Assembly (NCBI GenBank): GCA_016707585.1 | Contig: JADJHL010000008.1 | Span: 868,001-932,000, forward strand | Reading direction: 5' to 3' | Source: Ignavibacteriales bacterium | GTDB taxonomy: Bacteria > Bacteroidota > Ignavibacteria > Ignavibacteriales > Ignavibacteriaceae | DNA: 64,000 nt | Shown: in pieces, positions 9,044-17,040 of the stretch | Position numbering within the stretch: position 1 is the first letter of the stretch | Layout of the letters: every line of letters begins with the position of its first letter | Notes under the pieces: model-generated | Databases searched by the model: none | The model's input: the letters and a program-made list of their open reading frames with translations, nothing else | What the model was told of the DNA's origin: nothing | Translations under genes and position numbers: made by a program

Positions 9044-9898
9044 CTATTTATTGTTCAAAAGAATATTCAGCTGACTTTTTAATTCATCTTTAGCGGTTTG
9101 AGCTTGTTTAAAAATCAAATCAGCTTTTACAAAATCAAAAACTCTTACATCATAAATTTCCGGTCTGATGTAAATATCAGGTTTAAGAAATTTTAACCTT
9201 TCTTTAATGATAGAATTCTGCATAGTCTGATAAGTTGTAAAAACAGAGTCAAATGTCGGTGGAATTTCGCTTTCATTTTGTGCTTTGAATGCTGTAACGT
9301 CAATAGCAATCGTTATATCACATTTATCCATTATCAAATCAAAGGGAAGGGGATTAACTGCGCCTCCATCAATTAGAATTCTGTTTTTTATTTTAACAGG
9401 AGTGAATAAACCAGGCAATGAGTAGCTTGCTTTTATTGGTTGGATCAAATCACCTTTTTCAAAGATAACTGCTTCCTTTTTCCAATAATCTGTTGCAACT
9501 ATTTTTAAAGGAATTTTTAATTCTTCAAATCTTGAAACTTGAAGATGGGATTTCATATAATTCTGGAATTTCTCTCCTTTGATAAATCCGGATCTTATAA
9601 ACTGAGGATCAAACATCGTAAACATTTTTACGATATCAGATTTTAGTAAAAAATCAAATACAGAATCGCTTTTTGGATTTATAAGCTGATTAAGAATTTC
9701 TCGCATTTCTTTTGCTGAAAATCCTGCAGCATAAAATGCACCAACAACGGCCCCAATACTAGAGCCAGAAATAATTGTAGGTTTAACTCCAAGTTCATCA
9801 AGAGCTTCAATCATTAAAAGGTGAGCAATCCCACGTGCACCGCCGGCACCAAATGAAATTCCTATAGTAGGACTGCTTATATTATTTTTAATTTTCAT
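9044..9898 (-). CDS. Patatin-like phospholipase (RssA family)
   Basis: A 284-residue patatin-fold lipid hydrolase. The oxyanion motif GAGGARG is at residues 17-23, the nucleophile elbow GSSIG at 45-49 (Ser47), and the catalytic Asp lies in IDGGAVNP. The Ser-Asp dyad is complete, so the enzyme should be active on phospholipid or lysophospholipid acyl esters. There is no signal peptide and no C-terminal barrel, so it resembles the cytoplasmic RssA/YlbK type rather than the PlpD type. It is the last minus-strand gene after citF, separated by a repeat, and need not belong to the citrate cluster. Confidence 0.88.
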   Translation of the reverse strand: MKIKNNISSPTIGISFGAGGARGIAHLLMIEALDELGVKPTIISGSSIGAVVGAFYAAGFSAKEMREILNQLINPKSDSVFDFLLKSDIVKMFTMFDPQFIRSGFIKGEKFQNYMKSHLQVSRFEELKIPLKIVATDYWKKEAVIFEKGDLIQPIKASYSLPGLFTPVKIKNRILIDGGAVNPLPFDLIMDKCDITIAIDVTAFKAQNESEIPPTFDSVFTTYQTMQNSIIKERLKFLKPDIYIRPEIYDVRVFDFVKADLIFKQAQTAKDELKSQLNILLNNK

Positions 9899-9903
9899 TG
9901 TTT

Positions 9904-9947
9904 TAATCAGTGTAAATCCGTTAAATCAGTTTCATCAGTGTGCCATT
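9904..9947. repeat. Dispersed repeat (ATCAGTGTGCCATT type), short copy
   Basis: A shortened member of a repeat family seen also at 15425-15493 and 19042-19115. It shares the right end ATCAGTGTGCCATT and internal AATCAGT words. It lies between citF and the patatin gene. No ORF or T-run is present. Confidence 0.55.
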
Positions 9948-9951
9948 GTAT

Positions 9952-11508
9952 TTAATTTTCCACTTGAAAAACAGAGTCAAGCACAGTTCCATCAACCCAT
10001 TTAACAATTGCAACAACTTTTTCTTTATTTACTTTTGGTTTTGCAGGAGCACCGCCACATATTTCATCAACTTCTTTTTTTATTTGTTTGATATCTTTTA
10101 TTGGAAGTCCAGAACCTTTAACTGCAGTTAGCAAATCTTTTCTTTTTGGATTAATTGCGATCCCTCTTTCAGTGATGATAACATCAATCAATTCACCAGG
10201 CCCACAAATAGTTGTAACATCATCAACTATAACTGGAATGCGATCTCTAAAAGATGGAATAGCAAGTATTGTGCATTTTGAATACAAACAATTCTGCCAA
10301 CCACCAATTCCGTGTAATAAATATCCATCAGAATGAGTAACAACATTAGCATTAAACTTAACATCAACTTCAGTTGCACCAAGAACGGCTGTATCAACTA
10401 TCGAAGCAAAATTACCTTTCCCATGAAAATTATAACTTGTAAATGGAGAAGTGTTAACGTGATTTGCATTTTCACGCATACTTCTTACTCCTTCAAGATC
10501 AAAAGTTTGTCCATCAAGAATGTAATCTGTTAGACCTTCTTCAAGCATTTCAACTAAATATTTTGTACTGCCGCCGCGCATAAATCTTGCTTTAACACCT
10601 TTGGCTTTCATCTTTTCTTTTAGGAAAAGTACAAATGCAAGATTAGTTCCGCCAGCACCAGCTTGAAGTGAAAATCCATCTTTCATAATTCCCGCTGCTT
10701 CAATAAAGTCCGCAACATACTCAGCGATCAATAATCGATCTGGTGATTTTGTTACTTCAGTTGTGCCGCTAACAATTTTTTTTGGATCACCAAGTGATTC
10801 AACTTCAACAACAAAATCAACATTACCTCCTTGAATCTGCCATGGAACACAAGGGAAGGGAACAAGGTTATCTGTAACGATAATTACTCTATCCGCATAT
10901 TCAGAATCGCCGAGTGCAAATCCAATCAGTCCGCACGCAGATTTACCGCGATCACCGGTTGCATTACCAAATGGATCTGCAGTTGGCGCAAGGATAACTG
11001 CGATATCTACACGCACTTCACCATCTTGCATAGACTGGTATCTGCCTCCATGTGAACGAAGGACTCCTACACCTTTCATTTTTCCTTCAGTTGTAAATTT
11101 ACCAAGTGGTCCATTCATACTTCCTTCGATGTGATGAATTGTTCCATCTTCTAAATATTTTATCAAATGTGAATGAACAGGAAAAGAAGCTGAAGGAAAC
11201 CATCGAATATTTTTTATTCCCATTTCTTTAACTGCATCAAACAACATATTTGTAACTGCATCACCGTTGCGAAGATGATGATGAGTTGAAATTGTCATTC
11301 CATCTTTTAATCCAGCTTTCTTTAAAGCAGTTTTTAAATCTTTAACAACTTTATTTCCATCAGAAGGATAATCAATACAAGTACGAATTTGCGGTTTAGC
11401 TTTTGCTCCTGTTGGTTTATATTTATCAACTCCCATAAAAGGAATTTGAATTTCTCCGTTTACTTCTGTTGGAACAAATCTTCCTGCTGCGTTTTTTACT
11501 AGTTTCAT
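9952..11508 (-). CDS. citF: Citrate lyase alpha subunit (citrate CoA-transferase)
   Basis: A 518-residue protein, close to the usual 510 residues of CitF. It has the N-terminal MKLVKNAAGRFVP segment, the THHHLRNGD stretch and the LQAGAGGTNLA and FMRGGSTKYLV segments of the CitF family. CitF exchanges citrate for the acetyl group on the prosthetic thioester of the carrier subunit, giving citryl-carrier, which CitE then cleaves to oxaloacetate and acetyl-carrier. The matching carrier and CitE are fused in the gene at 14199-15395; a TonB-receptor gene intervenes. Genes for the activating ligase (citC) and for prosthetic-group synthesis and attachment (citG, citX) are not in the window, so they would have to lie elsewhere. 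Confidence 0.93.
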   Translation of the reverse strand: MKLVKNAAGRFVPTEVNGEIQIPFMGVDKYKPTGAKAKPQIRTCIDYPSDGNKVVKDLKTALKKAGLKDGMTISTHHHLRNGDAVTNMLFDAVKEMGIKNIRWFPSASFPVHSHLIKYLEDGTIHHIEGSMNGPLGKFTTEGKMKGVGVLRSHGGRYQSMQDGEVRVDIAVILAPTADPFGNATGDRGKSACGLIGFALGDSEYADRVIIVTDNLVPFPCVPWQIQGGNVDFVVEVESLGDPKKIVSGTTEVTKSPDRLLIAEYVADFIEAAGIMKDGFSLQAGAGGTNLAFVLFLKEKMKAKGVKARFMRGGSTKYLVEMLEEGLTDYILDGQTFDLEGVRSMRENANHVNTSPFTSYNFHGKGNFASIVDTAVLGATEVDVKFNANVVTHSDGYLLHGIGGWQNCLYSKCTILAIPSFRDRIPVIVDDVTTICGPGELIDVIITERGIAINPKRKDLLTAVKGSGLPIKDIKQIKKEVDEICGGAPAKPKVNKEKVVAIVKWVDGTVLDSVFQVEN

Positions 11509-11523
11509 ATTTAGTCTTATATG

Positions 11524-14148
11524 TTAATAATTAAGTTTAATTCCAAAACCAATTTGTCTTGGTGGGCTGTAAAATGTTTGTTGATGATCATCAGGGTTAT
11601 AAACGTTCAATAATCTATGCAAATCCCTGGCTTGTTCTCCGTAGATTTGTACAAGACCATTTATCATATCAAATCCATCATTATCAACTGAACCCGATGT
11701 TGAAAAAACATCATATATATTATTTTTATCAAATAGATTTATCACATAGATATAAAAATCTAAACTTAAATTACTTAAAAATTGGAATCTCTTTTCTATT
11801 TTTATATCAATTTGATTTGTAGAAGGAGTTGTTTCCGGAAATGCTTGAAAAGTAGAATAATTTGTCTTATAAATTCGTCTTATTGGATGACCACTATTAA
11901 ATTTACAATATGTCGAGAAGTTCAGTCCATTAAAAATTGATGAAATACTATTTATGCTAGAAAAATCATAAGCTAAAAGAATATTGAAGAATATTTTATT
12001 GGATTGCTCAACATCTAATAACTCTTTTGTAGTGTTTATAAAAATCGAAGTCTGATTTTCTGGAGTAGGTAATGATACTAATTCAGTTGAGTTTTGATAG
12101 TTGAAACTTGTGTTTAAAAATAGTCCATTAGTATAACAATCTAAGTTTATCTCAATTCCATTTACATTTCTAGTTCGTTTATTATCTAAATAATTATAAG
12201 GAAATTCATTCCCTTGAAAATTAATGATGGTATATTCTAAGCTTATTAAATTTGAAATTCGTTTATTGTAATATGTTAAACCGACATTGAGGTGATTAAT
12301 TGTGCAATATTCTAATCCCAATTGAAATTGCTTAGTAATAATTGGAGATAAAGTTCCGCCATAATTACTTATAGCTGTATTACTTGCTTCCAAGGATGAA
12401 GTTGATGCTGAGTAGGGCTGGTTTTGTACATTTTGTGAATAACTGGTAAAAAAAGAAAGGTTATTTAATGCTTTATATTTAACAAAAACTTTGGGAGAAA
12501 CAAAATTAAATAAATTAGTTTTTACATAACCTGATTCAATTCTGTCATCTGTATCAAAATTGATTGATCTTTCAGGATTTGAGGGATCAATCATTCTTTC
12601 TTGATCAAATTCAAATACATCATATCTTAGCCCAAGATCAAAAATTAGATCATCATTAAGCTGAAAATTATCTTGTATAAAAATCGCTGCAAAAAATGGT
12701 TCTGGTCGTCTATCATCTTCTGAAGAGTCTTCATTCCCAAGTATATCATATCCAACATTACCTACAGCCCATCGATTTAAAATAATCTCTTTTATTTGAT
12801 CATCTGAATATGATACATAATTTGAATCATTTTTGTAAATATCTAAATATCCAGCAAGGGATTTTTGATTGTATGCGTACCAGTATTTGTATCTCAATAA
12901 ATCAAAGTTACCGCCTATAGATAAATTATGATTTTTAAAATTAAATTTAACTTGGCCTGAAAAAGATATTACTGATTGTGTTGATATTTTATGATCAATT
13001 GATGGATAACCATATCCTTCAAAAGCCCACCCAGATATGTTTCTTTCTAATGGCAATTGAAATCTTCCATACCAATTTGAAGCAATTTCTTGTTCCGTCC
13101 TATTCCAAACAACTCCAGCATTGGCATTGGCTACGCTATCTCCGTAAGACCAATAATCATCACCAAGAAACTCATCTGTTGTAATGTCATTTTTAAAAGA
13201 ATAATTGGCATTCAAAGAATATGATAATATCTCACTAAGTTGATGATCAAATTTTACATTAAATATCCCACCATTTTTATCCACTAAACCTGCTCGTGGA
13301 TTTAAGTATTGTAAAACATGATTTCTTTCAGCAAAAGTATTTTCATCAAAATAAATTCCATAAGCTCTTATTTTAATAGCGTCAAAATCGAAGTCAAGAG
13401 TTGAAACAGAAGTAAAATTTTCTAAAGAATTAAAATTTACAATTCCTGCTGGAAGAAATATTTGTAAAGTATCTGGATAATAAGGACCATTATCAAATTG
13501 TCTATCAATACCAGGATATCTTTGTGGATTTTTATCTCTCTGGAATAGATAGTTTATATTTGTGTAAAACTTTATATTATCAAAGTATAAAGGGCCACTT
13601 AAACTTATATTGGTTTCATTATATCCATAGAAATATGCACCCAATCTTTTCTTTCCTGAATACGGATCACTTGTGAAAGTCATATTATCGCTCAAGTGTT
13701 CAGCTTTAAATTCCAATTTTTCTCCTCCAGATTTTAATTTATAGTTAAATAAACCAGAGGAAACATTTCCTAAATCTGCAGGGATCAAACCATTATAAAA
13801 ATCTATTTGTTCAAACGCATTTGGATTGATAAAGAAAGAATTTTTTCCTGAAAAAAGATCATTGAATTTTGAACCTTCGATAGAAAAACCGGTTTCATAG
13901 CTTTCACCACCACGGATATAAAAATCCTGGAAGTATGATACGACTCCGGGATAAATTCTGTTAAGATTGTTCTGATTTTTAAACGGCAATTTATCAAGAA
14001 TTGAGTCAGCAATTGTATAACTATTTATATTTTCCTCAGTTAAAACAGTTGAATCAGGATTTATGTAATAATTAGAAAATTCAAGACTATCAGCAAATAA
14101 GGGCGCACTAAAAACAAAAAAACAAATTGAACAAATCAAGAACCTCAT
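11524..14148 (-). CDS. TonB-dependent receptor inside the citrate lyase cluster
   Basis: An 874-residue outer-membrane receptor with a signal peptide (about 1-19), a plug domain containing IRGGESYETGFSIEG and a long C-terminal barrel ending in IGFGIKLNY, with the aromatic end expected of an outer-membrane barrel. It lacks the N-terminal carboxypeptidase-like domain of SusC receptors. The start is 50 bases after citDE and the stop is 15 bases before citF, all on the minus strand, so co-transcription is likely. That position suggests import of citrate, a tricarboxylate or a metal-citrate chelate, but nothing in the sequence proves the ligand. Confidence 0.85.
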   Translation of the reverse strand: MRFLICSICFFVFSAPLFADSLEFSNYYINPDSTVLTEENINSYTIADSILDKLPFKNQNNLNRIYPGVVSYFQDFYIRGGESYETGFSIEGSKFNDLFSGKNSFFINPNAFEQIDFYNGLIPADLGNVSSGLFNYKLKSGGEKLEFKAEHLSDNMTFTSDPYSGKKRLGAYFYGYNETNISLSGPLYFDNIKFYTNINYLFQRDKNPQRYPGIDRQFDNGPYYPDTLQIFLPAGIVNFNSLENFTSVSTLDFDFDAIKIRAYGIYFDENTFAERNHVLQYLNPRAGLVDKNGGIFNVKFDHQLSEILSYSLNANYSFKNDITTDEFLGDDYWSYGDSVANANAGVVWNRTEQEIASNWYGRFQLPLERNISGWAFEGYGYPSIDHKISTQSVISFSGQVKFNFKNHNLSIGGNFDLLRYKYWYAYNQKSLAGYLDIYKNDSNYVSYSDDQIKEIILNRWAVGNVGYDILGNEDSSEDDRRPEPFFAAIFIQDNFQLNDDLIFDLGLRYDVFEFDQERMIDPSNPERSINFDTDDRIESGYVKTNLFNFVSPKVFVKYKALNNLSFFTSYSQNVQNQPYSASTSSLEASNTAISNYGGTLSPIITKQFQLGLEYCTINHLNVGLTYYNKRISNLISLEYTIINFQGNEFPYNYLDNKRTRNVNGIEINLDCYTNGLFLNTSFNYQNSTELVSLPTPENQTSIFINTTKELLDVEQSNKIFFNILLAYDFSSINSISSIFNGLNFSTYCKFNSGHPIRRIYKTNYSTFQAFPETTPSTNQIDIKIEKRFQFLSNLSLDFYIYVINLFDKNNIYDVFSTSGSVDNDGFDMINGLVQIYGEQARDLHRLLNVYNPDDHQQTFYSPPRQIGFGIKLNY

Positions 14149-14198
14149 AATCTTCTCCCTTCAATCTTATGAGAATGACGTTAAAGTCAGTCCTCCAA

Positions 14199-15395
14199 TT
14201 AAATTAAATGATTAAGTTTAGCTAAATGCATTATGTTTTGTGCCCGTTTAACAACGGGCGGATCAATCATTTTGCTTCCAAGTGAAACGACACCTAAACC
14301 TTTTTTCTCTGCTTCCTCAAATGCCTGAACAATTTTTTTAGCTTTTTCAATTTCTTCTGTTGTTGGTGCAAAAGCTTCGTGTACAACTTTTATTTGTCTT
14401 GGATGAATGCAGCCTTTACCTTCAAACCCAAGAGACTTTGCTTCGAGAACACTTTGTCTTAATGCTTCCATATCTGCAACATCTGAGAATACTGTATCTA
14501 TTGCCTGAATTCCCGCTGCTTTTGCAGCGTTAACTAACATTTGTCTTGCAAAAATACTTTCGCGCCCTTCGTTAGTGCGCTGAGTTCCAATATCTGCGGT
14601 GTAATCTTCAAGTCCTATTGCAAGTGCACAATTATTTTTTGAAGCAGATGCAATTTCATACGCTTTAATAACTCCAAGAGCACTTTCGATTATTGGCATA
14701 AAGTAAATAGGATTTTCAACTTTGTGCTGCCTCTTTAATTTCTCAACTTCTTTTTCGAGCTGGTGAATTTGCTCTGCTGATTCACACTTTGGGACAAGAA
14801 TTACATTTACATTATTTGGGACAATAAATTTTAAATCATCCAATCCTTTTGGAAGCTGATTGATACGAACCATTCTTTCTGCGCCGTAAAAATCAACTGA
14901 GCGCAAAGAATTTCTTACAAGAAGTTGTGCAGCATCTTTTTCCGATGGCGCAACGCTATCTTCAAGATCAAGAATAATTCCATCTGGAGAATGAAGTCCT
15001 GCATTAACAAAAAACTTTGGTTCATTTCCTGGCAGATATAATCTGCTTCTTCTAAGCTGATCTTTTTTTGTTGAGTATAAATTTTTCTCGTGGAAGGGAA
15101 GTAAATATTCTTTTTTAAGATTGGGGAATAAACGTTTAACAGCAAGTTCAAATCTTGCTGCAAGAATAAATGGCAAAGCTCCATTATCTTCCAACAAAAT
15201 CTTTGCATCCTTCAATCCGAAGAATTTGGACATATCGAGAATCATTTGTTTGATTGATTCTCCATACATCACATCAACTTTACTTTTTAAATCGATTTTT
15301 ATTCCACCAGAATTTTTTAGTTCAATTTCAAAATAGCAATCAGAGCGAACACTTTCGCCTCTTTTACCAGCAGATGATTTCAATATTTTTTTCAT
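14199..15395 (-). CDS. Citrate lyase gamma-beta fusion (CitD-CitE)
   Basis: A 398-residue single ORF. Residues about 8-95 match the acyl carrier subunit CitD (AGKRGES, then SDCYFEIEL, and DNGALPFILAARFE, like the DKGALDCILRARLE region of CitD). Residues about 112-398 match the lyase subunit CitE: RRSRLYLPGNEP, the acid pair segment ILDLEDSVAP, EDYTADIGTQR, GFEGKGCIHPRQI and LGVVSLGSKMIDPPV. The carrier Ser is probably that of RSDC; it would hold the phosphoribosyl-dephospho-CoA arm. CitE cleaves citryl-thioester to oxaloacetate and acetyl-thioester. In the classic enterobacterial enzyme the two are separate genes, so the fusion would tether the carrier directly to the lyase. The start ATG at 15395 gives the full CitD domain. 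Confidence 0.87.
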   Translation of the reverse strand: MKKILKSSAGKRGESVRSDCYFEIELKNSGGIKIDLKSKVDVMYGESIKQMILDMSKFFGLKDAKILLEDNGALPFILAARFELAVKRLFPNLKKEYLLPFHEKNLYSTKKDQLRRSRLYLPGNEPKFFVNAGLHSPDGIILDLEDSVAPSEKDAAQLLVRNSLRSVDFYGAERMVRINQLPKGLDDLKFIVPNNVNVILVPKCESAEQIHQLEKEVEKLKRQHKVENPIYFMPIIESALGVIKAYEIASASKNNCALAIGLEDYTADIGTQRTNEGRESIFARQMLVNAAKAAGIQAIDTVFSDVADMEALRQSVLEAKSLGFEGKGCIHPRQIKVVHEAFAPTTEEIEKAKKIVQAFEEAEKKGLGVVSLGSKMIDPPVVKRAQNIMHLAKLNHLI

Positions 15396-15424
15396 ATAAT
15401 ATAAGTTTTAATTTTAATACAATA

Positions 15425-15493
15425 GCAAACAGATAACACTGATTGGACAGATCTGCGATGATCTGTAAAATCAGCGTCATCAGTGTGCCATTC
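15425..15493. repeat. Dispersed inverted repeat (ATCAGTGTGCCATT type)
   Basis: The sequence starts with AACACTGAT and ends with ATCAGTGTGCCATT, in inverted orientation, around internal GATCTG words. It fills the space between the PrpD-like gene and the citDE start, and resembles the copy at 19042-19115. It contains no ORF. It may form a hairpin in the polycistronic mRNA. Confidence 0.6.
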
Positions 15494-15498
15494 TTTAT

Positions 15499-16932
15499 TT
15501 ATACAATTAATTTCTTCATAAATTCTCTTGCAGTCATTAACTCTGCGCTAAAGATCGCATCCTTAATTTCTTTTCTTCTGCCTGCAACAAGCAATTGGGA
15601 TGAAAGTGCTTCAAACTTGTTATCAAGATCTTCCATTGTCATTGGTTCTCTTGGATCCCCTTTTGGATATTCTAAGTACTCAGAAAATTCTCTTCCATCT
15701 TTTGTTCTCACAATAACTTTACTTGGTTGTTTTGCAGGAAACATTTTTTCAAACTCAACAGATGGCTCACCTTTAATTCTATCAATTACTTCCCAAATTC
15801 TTGAATCTTTTAGTTTTTCATCTGAAAATGATTGTGTTGTTACTTTATGATCAACCAGTGCTGCAGCTATACAATAGGGAAGTGAATGATCCGCAGTTTC
15901 TCTGGATTCCGGACGATACTTATGTGGATCAAAAAGAATATCGTATGCTTGTGCTAATGTTGTTAGTGTTACAGATTCTATCTGATCGTAACTGATATTA
16001 TTTTTTGTTACAACATTTAGTGTTGCAGATAGATGTGTGTGTGTTAATGCCTCAGTTGGGAATGCTTTCATTCCGCATTCAAGAATTTTATAAAATTCTC
16101 CGAGCCCACCGATAAGTTTATCAATATTCCATTTCCATTCAGAAACTCCATCACGACCTTTCATACTTTGCGGTTCAACTTTATTTTCTTTGGCATTGTA
16201 TCCAAGAAAGCAATCCATAAAACCTTCCTTGCCTTCAAACACAGCTTCGGTTCCTGTGTATCCGCGTTTTGCCATAAGTGCTGCAAAAACTCCTGCTTGA
16301 GTTGCCATTGGATCAACCGTGTTTTTCATCATCGTAAGTTTGCCGGCAGTTGGGCAGCCGATTGTGTGACTATGACTTCCGCTAATTCCGATTGCATTAA
16401 CCATTTGATCCACAGTTAAACCAAGAATCTTTCCTGCGACAATCGGCGAAACAAATTGTGTTAATGTTGCGTGATGCCATTTTCGTTCACGAACTCCTGG
16501 AACTGCAAACTCACATAGTCTTTGTTCAAATTCATAAGCAAGGACAATTGCAGTTATTACTTCTTCCATAGAAGCACCAACCATTTCAGCAACCGAAAGT
16601 GCGGCAGGAATTATATCAGATGGATGCGAAGGATCTTCTTTCCAGTAAATGTCATTAAAATCTAATGCACGAATCATAAGCGAGTTTACGAGTGTAGCAT
16701 TAACTGCGGGGATTTTATCTCCAAATCCGATTACGGTTGCTTCATCAGTTCCGCCCATGTCGTGATAGATGTTTCTAATTATTCTTACATCTTTTGTGTG
16801 ATAACCACCGAATGCACATCCTACAGAATCGTAGAGATATCTTTTAACTTCGTGAATTACATTTTGCGGTAAGTCTTTGTATTGCAGATTAACTGCAAAT
16901 TCTGAAATTGTTCTTGAGATTGATTTGTTCAT
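15499..16932 (-). CDS. MmgE/PrpD-family dehydratase
   Basis: A 477-residue member of the MmgE/PrpD family, whose known activities include 2-methylcitrate dehydratase and cis-aconitate decarboxylase. The helical N-terminal domain carries RALDFNDIYWKEDPSHPSD, which matches the D..D......HPSD active-site segment, and later WHHATLTQF and IGCPTAGKLT. I chose the ATG at 16932 because it has AGAGGA at proper spacing and the extra 11 residues upstream would read into a repeat. The genes around it encode citrate lyase and a homoaconitase-like protein, so a tricarboxylate substrate is likely. Methylcitrate-cycle partners (PrpB, PrpC) are not present, so I do not assign prpD. Confidence 0.85.
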   Translation of the reverse strand: MNKSISRTISEFAVNLQYKDLPQNVIHEVKRYLYDSVGCAFGGYHTKDVRIIRNIYHDMGGTDEATVIGFGDKIPAVNATLVNSLMIRALDFNDIYWKEDPSHPSDIIPAALSVAEMVGASMEEVITAIVLAYEFEQRLCEFAVPGVRERKWHHATLTQFVSPIVAGKILGLTVDQMVNAIGISGSHSHTIGCPTAGKLTMMKNTVDPMATQAGVFAALMAKRGYTGTEAVFEGKEGFMDCFLGYNAKENKVEPQSMKGRDGVSEWKWNIDKLIGGLGEFYKILECGMKAFPTEALTHTHLSATLNVVTKNNISYDQIESVTLTTLAQAYDILFDPHKYRPESRETADHSLPYCIAAALVDHKVTTQSFSDEKLKDSRIWEVIDRIKGEPSVEFEKMFPAKQPSKVIVRTKDGREFSEYLEYPKGDPREPMTMEDLDNKFEALSSQLLVAGRRKEIKDAIFSAELMTAREFMKKLIV

Positions 16933-16960
16933 ATATATTCCTCTAATTTTATCTTGTGAG

Positions 16961-17033
16961 GTCATTGCGAGTGAAACGAAGCAATCTTTGTTATGCTTAA
17001 GATTGCTTCACTCGAAGACTCGTTCGCAATGAC
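16961..17033. repeat. GTCATTGCGA inverted-repeat element
   Basis: A 73-base element with perfect 10-bp inverted ends (GTCATTGCGA and TCGCAATGAC) and a second perfect inner 10-bp stem (AAGCAATCTT and AAGATTGCTT, 16979-16988 with 16999-17008). It lies between the aconitase stop and the PrpD-like gene start. Elements with these words are widespread in many bacterial genomes. It has no ORF. Confidence 0.7.
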
Positions 17034-17040
17034 AGTTGTA

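Noticed and set aside
9940..11055. Plus-strand open frames opposite citF
   Set aside because: They are frames in the antisense of a clear citF gene and have no start signals or recognisable domains.
16933..16965. Upstream start for the PrpD-like protein
   Set aside because: The extra residues reach into the GTCATTGCGA repeat; the ATG at 16932 has AGAGGA in front.
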